Assembly: GCA_022778585.1 (NCBI GenBank)
Contig: JALFTI010000011.1
Location: 39,409 to 103,408 of the forward strand
DNA length: 64,000 nt
Reading direction: 5' to 3'
Source: Pygmaiobacter massiliensis
Lineage (GTDB): Bacteria > Bacillota > Clostridia > Oscillospirales > Ruminococcaceae
Shown here: positions 25,821-34,016 of the stretch, one piece after another
How positions within the stretch are numbered: position 1 is the stretch's first letter
How the letters are laid out: each line of letters begins with the position of its first letter
Notes under the pieces: model-generated
Told to the model about the DNA's origin: nothing
What the model saw: only the letters and a program-made list of their open reading frames with translations
Database searches by the model: none
Position numbers and translations under genes: made by a program

Positions 25821-26351
25821 ATGGAAAACAAACCACGCCATTCGGCCCGGCAGGTGGCGCTGGGGGGGCTTTTGTTTGCGCTTTCCCTGCTGCTTGCCTG
25901 GCTGGAAGCTACCCTGGCGCCGCTTTTGGGGCTGCCGCCCGGCATTAAGCCCGGCCTTGCCAATGTGGTGGTTATGTATGCTTTGTACTTTTTAACGGCC
26001 GGCTGGGCGGCGCGGCTTGTGGTGCTAAAGGCACTTTTTGCCTTTTTGGTGCGCGGCGGCGCGGCCGGGGCCCTTTCGCTTTCGGGAGGGCTTTGTTCGC
26101 TGGGGGTTATGCTGGCGGTGCGTTTTATAAGCCGGCGCAAAGCATCGGTACTGGCGGTGTCGGTGGCGGGGGCCGTAAGCCACAACCTGGGCCAGCTGGC
26201 GCTGGCGTCGCTTTGGCTTTCGGGCGGGTTTTCCTTCGCCTATGCGCCGGTATTGGTGGTTTCGGGGGTGTGTATGGGGGCTTTTACCAGCTTTACGCTG
26301 CGCGCGGTGCTGCCGGCGCTGGAAAAAGCAGGCCTTGCCCCGAAAGGCTGA
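25821..26351 (+). CDS. Gx transporter family protein (HepS1/ECF S-component-like)
   Basis: The 176-residue membrane protein has five or six hydrophobic helices. Its GIKPGLANVVVMYALYFLTAGWAA segment is typical of the family annotated as heptaprenyl diphosphate synthase component I or Gx transporter, which resembles ECF S-components. GGAAGGAG precedes ATG 25821. Such genes often follow apbE in clusters for flavin- or quinone-linked electron transport. It probably takes up a small redox cofactor precursor, but substrate is inferred from neighbours only. Confidence 0.85.
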   Translation: MENKPRHSARQVALGGLLFALSLLLAWLEATLAPLLGLPPGIKPGLANVVVMYALYFLTAGWAARLVVLKALFAFLVRGGAAGALSLSGGLCSLGVMLAVRFISRRKASVLAVSVAGAVSHNLGQLALASLWLSGGFSFAYAPVLVVSGVCMGAFTSFTLRAVLPALEKAGLAPKG

Positions 26352-26470
26352 TACCCCCCGCAAAGATGCTGCCGCCTGCCCCAAAAGCAGGAGGCGGGCC
26401 GGGGCGCAGGGCAAGGCCAAAGCCTTGCCAAAAGGAAAAAATGCCCGGCTGGGCGCAGCCTGGCAGGGCC

Positions 26471-26499
26471 TTGGCAATTTGGCACGGGTATAGTATAAT
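26471..26499 (+). promoter_or_regulatory. sigma-A promoter of the SGNH-like surface protein gene
   Basis: TTGGCA (26471-26476), 17-bp spacer, TATAAT (26494-26499), about 50 bp before the start codon. Confidence 0.75.
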
Positions 26500-26549
26500 T
26501 TTGCATAACAGGCGGGGGTCTTGGCCGCTGCGGGAAAGGAAGGGTGCGC

Positions 26550-27653
26550 ATGGCTGCATGCAAGGGAATGGTAAAAACGCTTGTAAAGCTTTTGTTGTTT
26601 TTGCCGCTGGCTTTGCTGGTGGTCTGCGTAAACTTTCAGGTGGATGTGAGCGGTCTGTTCCAGGGCGACCAGTTCGAGCGGGAGATCGCCCAAAAGCTTT
26701 TGGAAGGGGAGTCCATCTCTCATTTTGAAAAGCTGGACGAGCGGCAGATTTTGCGCCTTTATATTCAAAATATGCCCCAGCGCTACGACACATTGGTGGT
26801 TGGTTCCAGCCGCGGGCTGCAGATTACCAAGGAGATTGCCGGCTGCGACGGGCTTTTTTATAACGCGGGCATGACCGGCGAGGACTACGCCGACATTTTG
26901 TGCACCATCAGCTGGCTGGTGCGGTACGACCGCCTGCCCGAGCATATGATCATGGTGCTGGACCCGTGGATTCTTTCGGCCAATAAGGACGCCAAGGGCA
27001 AATATTCCGACCAGAACACCGCCAACGAATTTTTGGCCACGGTGCTGGGGTTTGATGTAGCCTATACCCCTAACACCACCCCGTTTTATACCGAAGCGCT
27101 GTTCAGCCTGGATTATTTTCAGGGCAATATCGCCTACTATTTCGGCGACCACAGCGGCGAGGACAGACCTTCGGTGGTGGAAGGGGATGTGTATGACCAG
27201 GCCACCGAAATTAAAATGTTGGACGGCACCCTTTTGTATACCCGCGAATTTCGCGAGCAAAGCCAGCAGGCGGTGGATAACGACGCTGCCTTCCGTGCGA
27301 CCATGCCGTTTATTATGTGCGACCAATACCCGGTGCCGGACCAAACCCTGACCGAGCAGTTTACCGCCCTGGTGGACTTTTTGCAGGGGCAGGGGGTGGA
27401 ATTGACCTTTGTTTTAACCCCGTTCCACCCGGATTATTACCAGCATGTGTTTACCCATATGGATACCGAAGGCGGGGTTATTTACAGCGAAGAGTTTTTC
27501 CGTGCGCTGGCCGAATTGAAGGGCATTGACTTTTACGGCTCCTACGACCCGGCCAAGGCAAACTGTGACAATACCGATTTTTACGACGGTCTGCATGTGC
27601 GCCGCGAGTCCATCAGCAAATTCTTCTTTGGCATTAACAGCGGCCTGGCCTAA
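26550..27653 (+). CDS. membrane-anchored SGNH-hydrolase-like protein
   Basis: The 367-residue protein has one N-terminal membrane anchor (residues 7-25) and an extracytoplasmic domain resembling SGNH hydrolases and DltD/AlgX-like acyl-handling proteins. Block I is YDTLVVGSSRGLQI (near residue 80), an NAGMTGEDYADI segment follows, and a terminal block FYDGLHVRRES (near 350) could supply the catalytic Asp-x-x-His. ATG 26550 was chosen over GTG 26544 because of the spacing from AAGGAAGG. It is alone behind its own promoter, but acyltransferase genes lie 3 kb away on the other strand. Exact reaction unknown. Confidence 0.72.
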   Translation: MAACKGMVKTLVKLLLFLPLALLVVCVNFQVDVSGLFQGDQFEREIAQKLLEGESISHFEKLDERQILRLYIQNMPQRYDTLVVGSSRGLQITKEIAGCDGLFYNAGMTGEDYADILCTISWLVRYDRLPEHMIMVLDPWILSANKDAKGKYSDQNTANEFLATVLGFDVAYTPNTTPFYTEALFSLDYFQGNIAYYFGDHSGEDRPSVVEGDVYDQATEIKMLDGTLLYTREFREQSQQAVDNDAAFRATMPFIMCDQYPVPDQTLTEQFTALVDFLQGQGVELTFVLTPFHPDYYQHVFTHMDTEGGVIYSEEFFRALAELKGIDFYGSYDPAKANCDNTDFYDGLHVRRESISKFFFGINSGLA

Positions 27654-27683
27654 TAAAAAGGTAAAAAATATTTTAAAAAAGGG

Positions 27684-27712
27684 TTGACTTTGCCCCCACA
27701 AATTGCTATAAT
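27684..27712 (+). promoter_or_regulatory. strong promoter of tRNA-Ala
   Basis: TTGACT (27684-27689), 17-bp spacer, TATAAT (27707-27712), 31 bp before the tRNA. Confidence 0.85.
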
Positions 27713-27743
27713 AGCAAAGCAGTCAGATGACTGCGGTGCCTGT

Positions 27744-27819
<76 letters not shown>

Positions 27820-27820
27820 G

Positions 27821-27855
27821 ATCGGAGCAAGCTTTTGCTTGCTCCGATTTTTTTA
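27821..27855 (+). terminator. terminator of tRNA-Ala
   Basis: ATCGGAGCAAGC / GCTTGCTCCGAT with loop TTTT and a run of T, 2 bp after the tRNA. Confidence 0.92.
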
Positions 27856-28239
27856 TGTTTTTCTGCCGTCCAAAAAGCCGCCCGGTTAACAAAGCACCGG
27901 CGGCTTGCTATGTTTTTTGGTTCCGTTTCCATGCGCGGGGGCAGGGCAAAAAGCGTTCAAAGGCAGCTGCCGGCCCGCCGAAGGGCTTTTTATGGGGGCG
28001 GTACCCGGGGCATTATGTATTTAAAAGCTTTAAGCCGGGTTAACCAGGCGGCTTTGTGCCGGCACAGCTGCTAATCTTCCATGGCTGTTTGAAAAAGCCG
28101 CGCACGAAGGGTAAATTTTACCTGCCCCCCATTACCTGCCCCAATAAAAAGGGATAAAACGGGGAAAATGCTGCCTTTATGCAAAAGCCGCTTGTGTTTG
28201 GTGCGGCGTTTTGGGTACAATAAAACCGAGGTGATTTTT
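27856..28239. other. intergenic, no gene seen
   Basis: A weak promoter TTGTGT-N18-TACAAT ends near 28221, toward the acetyltransferase gene. Nothing else is supported. Confidence 0.4.
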
Positions 28240-28530
28240 ATGGAACTGCACCGAGAAGCCGGGCGCATTTTTGCACAGGGGGAAGACGGCAGGCTGTTGG
28301 CCGAAGTAACCTTTCCCACCCGGGACGGCATTGCCCGGCTGGACCATACCTTTGTGGACCCTTCGCTGCAGGGACAGGGGGTGGCAGGCCGGCTTTTGCA
28401 GGCCGCTGCCGATACCCTGCGTGCACAGGGCGTAAAGGTTTGGCCCACCTGCTCCTATGCAGTGGATTGGTTTCAAAAACACCCCGACCAGCAGGACCTG
28501 CTGGCCCCAAAGGAGCCGCAGCACCGGTAA
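28240..28530 (+). CDS. GNAT-like N-acetyltransferase (YjdJ type)
   Basis: The 96-residue protein is a minimal GNAT domain of the YjdJ/CTP-acetyltransferase-like type: AEVTFPTRDGIARLDHTFVDPSLQGQGVAGRLLQ contains the acetyl-CoA pyrophosphate loop QGQGVAG, followed by helix AAADTLRAQGVKVWPTCSYAVDWFQKHPD. GAGGTG precedes ATG 28240. It probably acetylates a small amine or peptide; the target is unknown. A 30-codon cysteine-containing reading frame starts 17 bp downstream. Confidence 0.88.
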   Translation: MELHREAGRIFAQGEDGRLLAEVTFPTRDGIARLDHTFVDPSLQGQGVAGRLLQAAADTLRAQGVKVWPTCSYAVDWFQKHPDQQDLLAPKEPQHR

Positions 28531-28547
28531 AGGCAAAGGGCGGGCAC

Positions 28548-28640
28548 ATGCAAACAGCAGTATCTATCATCACGCAGGGGGCCTGTTTAGGCATTCATAA
28601 ATTGAGCCGCAACATGGCCTGCTGCACCGGCGCGGTTTAG
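28548..28640 (+). CDS. possible 30-residue cysteine-containing peptide
   Basis: A short frame MQTAVSIITQGACLGIHK...NMACCTGAV has AAAGGGCGGG about 6 bp before its ATG and starts 17 bp after the acetyltransferase stop. It has three cysteines, two adjacent near the C-terminus. No homolog is recognised and it may be chance; the ribosome site and operon position are the only support. Confidence 0.25.
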   Translation: MQTAVSIITQGACLGIHKLSRNMACCTGAV

Positions 28641-28730
28641 CCTGCCGAAAGAAGGGCGGCCGGAGAAAGGCTTGCCGCAGGGCGGATGAGCTGCCTTTTG
28701 AAGAGAGTACAGAGGAGAAAACAAAGGAAG

Positions 28731-28769
28731 AAAGCCGGCGGGTTTTTCAAAAACCCGCCGGCTTTGTTG
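28731..28769 (+). terminator. strong terminator
   Basis: AAAGCCGGCGGGTTTTT / AAACCCGCCGGCTTT with a tight loop; closes the acetyltransferase transcription unit. Confidence 0.8.
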
Positions 28770-28879
28770 TTTTGGGCCCGGCGCGCCGGCCGCAAAGGCT
28801 TTGTGTGGGGCAAAAATTCCGGAATACCTTTTTGCCGCCTGCGGAAAAAGATGCCGACAAAAGGGCGGCAGACGGCTTT

Positions 28880-29050
28880 CTATAACCAGTTAAGCGGGTT
28901 TAAAAGTTCCCAAAACAGGGCACAAAAGGTGCGCTTAAAGGTTTGCTTTTTTCGTCGCTTGGCAAAAGCTGCCCGCACCAGTGCGAAAAGCAGGCAAAAA
29001 AGCAGGTAAAAGATGACCACAAGTATAGCCACCCAAACAACATGCACCAT
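28880..29050 (-). CDS. small single-pass membrane protein, hypothetical
   Basis: The 56-residue product has one hydrophobic helix (residues 3-25, VVWVAILVVIFYLLFCLLFALV) and then a very basic stretch (KRRKKQTFKR) and an amphipathic tail ending LLNPLNWL. ATG 29050 follows AAAGGGG; an upstream frame extension lacks a site. No family is recognised. It sits between a terminator and the mgl operon terminator as an independent gene. Confidence 0.55.
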   Translation of the reverse strand: MVHVVWVAILVVIFYLLFCLLFALVRAAFAKRRKKQTFKRTFCALFWELLNPLNWL

Positions 29051-29140
29051 AAAAATCCCCTTTTTGCAGTTTATTTTATGGTAATGCATTGCGGCTTTGC
29101 ATGCAAGGTGTCTTGTGTGCCAAAATGGGGCAAAGTATAA

Positions 29141-29174
29141 AAAACCGCAAAGCGCCAAAGCGCTTTGCGGTTTT
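29141..29174. terminator. bidirectional terminator at the end of the mgl operon
   Basis: AAAACCGCAAAGCG / CGCTTTGCGGTTTT, perfect 14-bp stem, 33 bp past the mglC stop. Confidence 0.82.
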
Positions 29175-29206
29175 AAAGGTTATGAAATGCTTAAAAGAAC
29201 AAAGGA

Positions 29207-30862
29207 TTATTTCTTCTGCACATACTTCAGGCAGTCCAGCATAACGGCTACCAGAATAATAATGCCCGAGAAGACGAACTGCAGGTTGGTGTCAATGCCC
29301 AGCGTGGTCAGCGAGTAGGTGAGGGCGGTGAAGATGAACACGCCCACCACAACGCCGGAAATTTTACCAATACCGCCGGTGAAGGAGATGCCGCCCACCA
29401 CGCAAGCTGCGATGGCGTCCATCTCCCAGCCCTGGCCATAAGCGGCCGAACCGGAGCCAACCATGCGGATGCATTCCAGCCAGGAGCCAAAGCCATACAG
29501 AATGCCGGCCAGAATGAAGGCGCCCACTGTTACCCGGAACACCGAAATGCCGGAAACGGCAGCGGCTTCGGCGTTGCCGCCCACCGCGTACAGGTTTTTA
29601 CCAAAGGTGGTTTTGTTCCAAATAAACCATACAATTACCACCGCGGCAACCGCCCACAGAATAATGGTGGGGAAGCGGCCAATGCGGGGGATAATCATGC
29701 CGGGAATGGAAGAATCGATAGCACCGAACGAAACGCCCTTGGTGGAGTAGGTGACCAAACCAAAGATAACCAGCATGTTGGCCATGGTGGAAATGAACGG
29801 GTGCATTTTAAACTTGGCGGTAAAGAAGCCCGCAATGGTGGTGAAGATGGTGCACAGCACAATGCAGACCACCAAAGCAAGCAGTACCCGCGCCAGCACA
29901 GGCAGGCCGGTAAAGTCGAAAATATGCCCAAACACCGAACCGGTGTTAATGCCCTGGTGCATTACAATGGTGGCGGCGGTCATGCCCATGCCCACCATAC
30001 GGCCAATGGAAAGGTCGGTGCCGGCCAGCAAAATAAGCCCCGCAACACCCAGCGCCAGGAACATACGCGGCGAAGCCTGCTGCAGAATGTTCAGCACATT
30101 GTTAAGGGTTAAAAGATGTACATTCTTTACAATGGGGGTAATAATGCACAGCGCAATGAAAATAACGATAATGGCAATATACAGGCCGTTGCGCAGCAAA
30201 AAGTCGCGGCGGTTGAAGGTGTACTTGTAGTTTTCCCACCGCTGGGCAACCGTTTCACCCACCGTAAATTTGGACATGCGCAGCAGGTCAATCAAATGAT
30301 AGCGGTGGTCAAAAGCAGCATGCTGGCGGTCCTTAACAGCCTGCAGGTCCTTCTGCAGCTGCATTTTGGCGTCAAACAGGCGGTTTTTGTGCACATACTT
30401 TTCGTCCTTCAGTTCCCGCTGGTCCTGAATTTTAGAAACCGTTTCCTGGTGCGCTTTTTCCAGCTGGGCTACGGCGGCGCGGTACTTTTCCTGTGCCTGC
30501 ACCTTTTCCGCCTGGCAGCTTGCCACTACGGCCTGGTAATAGTCGGCGTCGTAATGGGCCTTCAAATAGCCCTCGGCGTCGGCAATCAGCTTTGCAATTT
30601 CGTCCTTGTTTTTGGCTTCCACTGCCTTGGCCTTTTCCAAGTTTTTCTGCAGCTCGCCGGAAAGTTTCTGTTTTTCCTGTTCGGTATAAATGCGGTCCCG
30701 CTTCAGGCTGTCCAGCTGGTTTTGAATATCAATAACCTGGTCGGTACCGTTTTCGCGCAAAGCGTTGATCTTGGCCTGAATGCCGCCGACATAATCGTCA
30801 ATGGGTTTAACCAGCGCAAGTTCCTGCTCGGCGGAAAGAATTTTTGTGTTTGTTGCTCCCAT
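29207..30862 (-). CDS. mglC: galactose/methyl-galactoside ABC transporter permease with long coiled-coil N-terminus
   Basis: The C-terminal 340 residues are a normal MglC/RbsC permease: LLTLNNVLNILQQASPRMFLALGVAGLILLAGTDLSIG, then FKMHPFISTMANM, YAVGGNAEAAAVSGI and CVVGGISFTGGIGKISG, about eight membrane helices. The first 200 residues are an added cytosolic domain rich in Lys, Glu and Gln with coiled-coil character (QNQLDSLKRDRIY, QLEKAHQETVSKIQ). Typical MglC is about 335-340 residues, so the protein is about 210 longer. ATG 30862 has AGAAGGGG and lies 16 bp after mglA; an upstream ATG at 30895 overlaps mglA. The extension may bind MglA or a regulator; this is inference. Confidence 0.93.
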   Translation of the reverse strand: MGATNTKILSAEQELALVKPIDDYVGGIQAKINALRENGTDQVIDIQNQLDSLKRDRIYTEQEKQKLSGELQKNLEKAKAVEAKNKDEIAKLIADAEGYLKAHYDADYYQAVVASCQAEKVQAQEKYRAAVAQLEKAHQETVSKIQDQRELKDEKYVHKNRLFDAKMQLQKDLQAVKDRQHAAFDHRYHLIDLLRMSKFTVGETVAQRWENYKYTFNRRDFLLRNGLYIAIIVIFIALCIITPIVKNVHLLTLNNVLNILQQASPRMFLALGVAGLILLAGTDLSIGRMVGMGMTAATIVMHQGINTGSVFGHIFDFTGLPVLARVLLALVVCIVLCTIFTTIAGFFTAKFKMHPFISTMANMLVIFGLVTYSTKGVSFGAIDSSIPGMIIPRIGRFPTIILWAVAAVVIVWFIWNKTTFGKNLYAVGGNAEAAAVSGISVFRVTVGAFILAGILYGFGSWLECIRMVGSGSAAYGQGWEMDAIAACVVGGISFTGGIGKISGVVVGVFIFTALTYSLTTLGIDTNLQFVFSGIIILVAVMLDCLKYVQKK

Positions 30863-30878
30863 AAGCCCCTTCTCCCAA

Positions 30879-32387
30879 TTAAAGGTATTTTGCACTCAGT
30901 CTCAAAAGCTCTTCCTGGTTTGTTTCGCTGGTGTTTACAATGCCGGACAAATGCCCGTTCGACATAACACCAATGCGGTTTGTAATACCAAGAATTTCGG
31001 GCATTTCCGAAGAGACTACAATGATTGTTTTGCCCTGCTTCGCCATCTGGATGATCAGTTCATAGATCTCGTACTTGGCGCCCACATCAATGCCGCGGGT
31101 GGGCTCGTCCATCATAAAAATCTGCGGGGTGCGCTCCAGCCATTTGCCAAAAATGACCTTCTGCTGGTTGCCGCCCGACAGGCTGGAGATCATATCGTCC
31201 GGGCCCATGCACTTGGTATGCATCACCTTGATCTCCTTGTTGGTGGCCTTTATCATTTTGACGTCGGAAAGCGCCAGGCCAGTTTTATACTGGTCCAAGC
31301 TGGCAATGGTGGTGTTAAAGGTCAGGTCGCACTTTAAAAACAGGCCGTTTGCCTTGCGCTCCTCGGTAATCATGGCAAAGCCATGGTCAATGGCTTCCTT
31401 GGCGCTGTTAAAGTTCATAAGCCGGTTTTTAAAGTAAATGCGTCCGGCCGCGCGGGTGCGCACACCAAAAATGGTTTCCAAAAGCTCGGTGCGGCCGGCG
31501 CCCACCAGGCCGTACAGGCCAAAAATTTCGCCCTGGCGTACCTCAAACGAAATATCCTGCAAATAGGGCGCATACTTGGTGGAAAGGTGCTGCACCGACA
31601 AAATGGGCTCGCCGGGGGTGTTGTCCACCGGGGGGAACCGGCTTTCCAGCGAACGGCCCACCATGGCGGTGATCAGCTCGTTCATGTTGGTGTCCTTTGC
31701 GGCCTTGGTCATAACCAGGTTGCCGTCCCGCAAAACCGAAATTTCGTCGCAAATTTCAAAAATTTCGTCCATTTTGTGGGAAATGTAGATCAGCGAGATG
31801 CCCTGCTCTTTCAGCATGCGCATCATCTCAAACAGCTTGTCGACCTCCTGTACCGTCAAAGAAGAGGTCGGCTCGTCCAGCACAATAACCTGCGAGTTGT
31901 AGGAGATCGCCTTGGCAATCTCGCACATCTGCCGCTGGGAAACGGACATGTTGCGCATGGGCTGGGAAAGGTTCACGGTCATGCCCAGCTTGCGGAACAG
32001 CTCCGAAGCCTTCTTTTTCATGCGGCTTTCGTCCACAACCCCCATGGAATTTACCGGGTAGCGGCCCAGGAAAAGGTTGTCAATGACATTGCGCTCCAGG
32101 CACTGGTTCAGCTCCTGGTGCACCATGGCAATGCCGTTTTCCAAGGCATCCTTGGGGCCGGAAAAATTAATTTCCTTGCCGTTTAAATAAATTTTTCCCT
32201 CGTCTTTTTGGTAGGTGCCGAACAGGCATTTCATCATGGTGGACTTGCCGGCGCCGTTTTCGCCCATTAGCCCCATGACGGTCCCGCGCTTCACATTCAG
32301 GTTAATGTGATCCAGCACCCTGTTTCGGCCGAAGGATTTGCTCATGCCGCGGATGGACAGGACAATATCGTCTTTTGCTTCTGCCAT
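30879..32387 (-). CDS. mglA: galactose/methyl-galactoside ABC transporter, double ATPase
   Basis: The 502-residue protein carries two fused ABC domains as in MglA/RbsA. The first has Walker A GENGAGKST (near 42), signature-like MSVSQRQM and Walker B VIVLDEPTSSLT. The second has a degenerate Walker A GLVGAGRTE, signature LSGGNQQKV and Walker B IFMMDEPTRGID; an imperfect second P-loop is normal for this family. ATG 32387 follows AGGAG. It powers uptake of a sugar delivered by MglB through MglC, whose genes flank it in the same operon. Confidence 0.96.
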   Translation of the reverse strand: MAEAKDDIVLSIRGMSKSFGRNRVLDHINLNVKRGTVMGLMGENGAGKSTMMKCLFGTYQKDEGKIYLNGKEINFSGPKDALENGIAMVHQELNQCLERNVIDNLFLGRYPVNSMGVVDESRMKKKASELFRKLGMTVNLSQPMRNMSVSQRQMCEIAKAISYNSQVIVLDEPTSSLTVQEVDKLFEMMRMLKEQGISLIYISHKMDEIFEICDEISVLRDGNLVMTKAAKDTNMNELITAMVGRSLESRFPPVDNTPGEPILSVQHLSTKYAPYLQDISFEVRQGEIFGLYGLVGAGRTELLETIFGVRTRAAGRIYFKNRLMNFNSAKEAIDHGFAMITEERKANGLFLKCDLTFNTTIASLDQYKTGLALSDVKMIKATNKEIKVMHTKCMGPDDMISSLSGGNQQKVIFGKWLERTPQIFMMDEPTRGIDVGAKYEIYELIIQMAKQGKTIIVVSSEMPEILGITNRIGVMSNGHLSGIVNTSETNQEELLRLSAKYL

Positions 32388-32462
32388 TCTTTGTTACTCC
32401 TGTTCCTGCAATAGTATCGGGTTCGGCAAAATCCTATTTCGCCGGATTTTCTCCAAAAACCA

Positions 32463-32492
32463 CTGTTAGGGAGAATTTCTTCTCCCTAACAG
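32463..32492 (-). terminator. intercistronic hairpin between mglB and mglA
   Basis: CTGTTAGGGAGAA / TTCTCCCTAACAG with loop TTTC, perfect 13-bp stem. It lies 51 bp after mglB and 76 bp before mglA, with no strong T-run on the minus strand. It likely stabilises mglB mRNA or attenuates readthrough, giving more binding protein than ATPase. Confidence 0.6.
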
Positions 32493-32542
32493 CAGCTTTT
32501 ATATCAGTTTTTGGTGCTCCTTATCGGCTGACAGGTGCAAAA

Positions 32543-33835
32543 TCACTGGCTGAGCAGAGCGGTGTAGGACGCAGCGTTGTCGGTCTTCACCATGTTGATG
32601 GCGAACGCGTCATACTGGCTGGGGTTGCTCAGGCGGTTGGTGATGTTGGCCTCGGTCTGGCCGTCGCCGCCGATATATTCAACCTTCAGGTTCAGCAGAT
32701 CGTCATAGTTCTGCAGAAGCGGCTGATAGGTGGCGCTCAGGAAGTTGTCGGCAGCATTGTAGATGTCCAGCCAAACAGTCTTGGTGGGGTGAGCAGTCTC
32801 GTCCAGCTGAGCGGAAACGGGCTCGTAAACCTTGGTGGAATCCATGAAGTCTTCATAGTTCTCGGAGGTAACAGCCACATTCAAAGCGTAGTAGGAACGC
32901 TCGTCAGCATTGTAGTAGTACACATCGTCGCTCAGCACATTGCCGGCGTCGTCAGCGGTGCCGATACCAGTGTCGATATCCACGCCGTCCAGAGCGTTGC
33001 GCAGTACACGCAGGGTCAGGTAAGCCTGTACATCGGCGTGCTGGCTGATGGTGCCGCCGTAGCCTTCTGCGATAGCAGCCACAGCGTCGGCGTTGGCGTC
33101 ATAGCCAAAGGTGGGAACTTCGTTGGCCTTGGACCAAGCGTTGAACATGGACATGCCCATGCCGTCGTTGTTGGAAGCAACAATGTCGATCTCCTCGCCG
33201 AAGGAGGAAGCCCAGGTGCCAATGGCGTTGCCGGCAGTGGCAGCGTCCCAGGTGGCGCCAGCGGAGTTCTTCATCTCCTGAGAAGCCAGCTCACGGATGA
33301 CATAGGTCTTGCCGTTGATCTCCAAAGAGCCGTCCTGAACAGCAGTGGCGGAACCGTCGGCGTTGGTGCCTACCGGGGTGCTGTCAATAACGCCGTCCTT
33401 CTCAACAGCGGTGCCCAAAGCCCGGCGCACGCCGCGGGTACGGGCGATGGAGTCGTTGTGGCCGATGTCGCCGATGGCCAGAACATAGCCGATGATGCCG
33501 TCGCCGTTGCGGTCGATGGTGTCAATGTTGGCCTCGATGTAATCGCGGATCATGGTGCCTTGCAGCTCGGCGCCCTGGTTGGCGTCAAAGCCTACATAGT
33601 AGGTGTTCTCGTTGAAGTTCAAAGCGTTCATGTCCAATTCGCCGGTGGAGCTGTTGGACGGCTGACGGTTGAACCACACAAGGGGCTTGTCCTTGTTGGC
33701 CACATCGCCAGTGGTGGTAGCCGCAGAGCTAGTGCCGGAAGCGGCGGAGCTAGCGGTAGAGGAAGAGTTGGAGCCGCAGGCAACCAGGCTTAAAGCCAAA
33801 GCAGCCGAAAGCAGCAATGCAAGCGCTTTTTTCAT
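32543..33835 (-). CDS. mglB: galactose/glucose-binding lipoprotein
   Basis: The 430-residue lipoprotein has a signal ending ALSLVACG (lipobox near residue 20), a Ser/Ala-rich linker, then a type 1 periplasmic sugar-binding domain of the galactose-binding protein class. The calcium-loop-like DRNGDGIIGY (near residue 113) is characteristic of MglB, and SNNDGMGMSMFNAW and PTFGYDANADAV line the sugar cleft. It is about 100 residues longer than enteric MglB, mainly from the linker and insertions. AAAGGAG precedes ATG 33835. The gene follows the sensory SBP/HK/RR genes, and its upstream spacer has a promoter with an operator-like dyad. Confidence 0.95.
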   Translation of the reverse strand: MKKALALLLSAALALSLVACGSNSSSTASSAASGTSSAATTTGDVANKDKPLVWFNRQPSNSSTGELDMNALNFNENTYYVGFDANQGAELQGTMIRDYIEANIDTIDRNGDGIIGYVLAIGDIGHNDSIARTRGVRRALGTAVEKDGVIDSTPVGTNADGSATAVQDGSLEINGKTYVIRELASQEMKNSAGATWDAATAGNAIGTWASSFGEEIDIVASNNDGMGMSMFNAWSKANEVPTFGYDANADAVAAIAEGYGGTISQHADVQAYLTLRVLRNALDGVDIDTGIGTADDAGNVLSDDVYYYNADERSYYALNVAVTSENYEDFMDSTKVYEPVSAQLDETAHPTKTVWLDIYNAADNFLSATYQPLLQNYDDLLNLKVEYIGGDGQTEANITNRLSNPSQYDAFAINMVKTDNAASYTALLSQ

Positions 33836-33900
33836 AACCTATTTACTCCTTTGTATTTTCGTTTTGGGCAGAGCCCTGCAAGGCCCGTCCCTTTACCTTC

Positions 33901-33933
33901 ATTTTACATGAGGAAACTTGTAGAAAACAAGTT
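33901..33933 (-). promoter_or_regulatory. putative mglB promoter with overlapping operator dyad
   Basis: Minus-strand TTGTTT (33930-33925), 18 bp, TAAAAT (33906-33901). The inverted repeat AACTTGT-N5-ACAAGTT (33915-33933) covers the -35 box, the position of a repressor-type operator. A second activator site for the AraC-type regulator was not identified. Confidence 0.5.
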
Positions 33934-34016
33934 AAAAAATCACCGAAAGGGGGGTAAATATCAATGCGAAACCGACAACATGGCTTATTGGTTCTATTTT
34001 ATTTTGTGCAAAGTAT

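Noticed and set aside
32375..33793. 472-codon plus-strand frame opposite mglB
   Set aside because: Exact antisense of a well-supported gene; open only because of codon bias.
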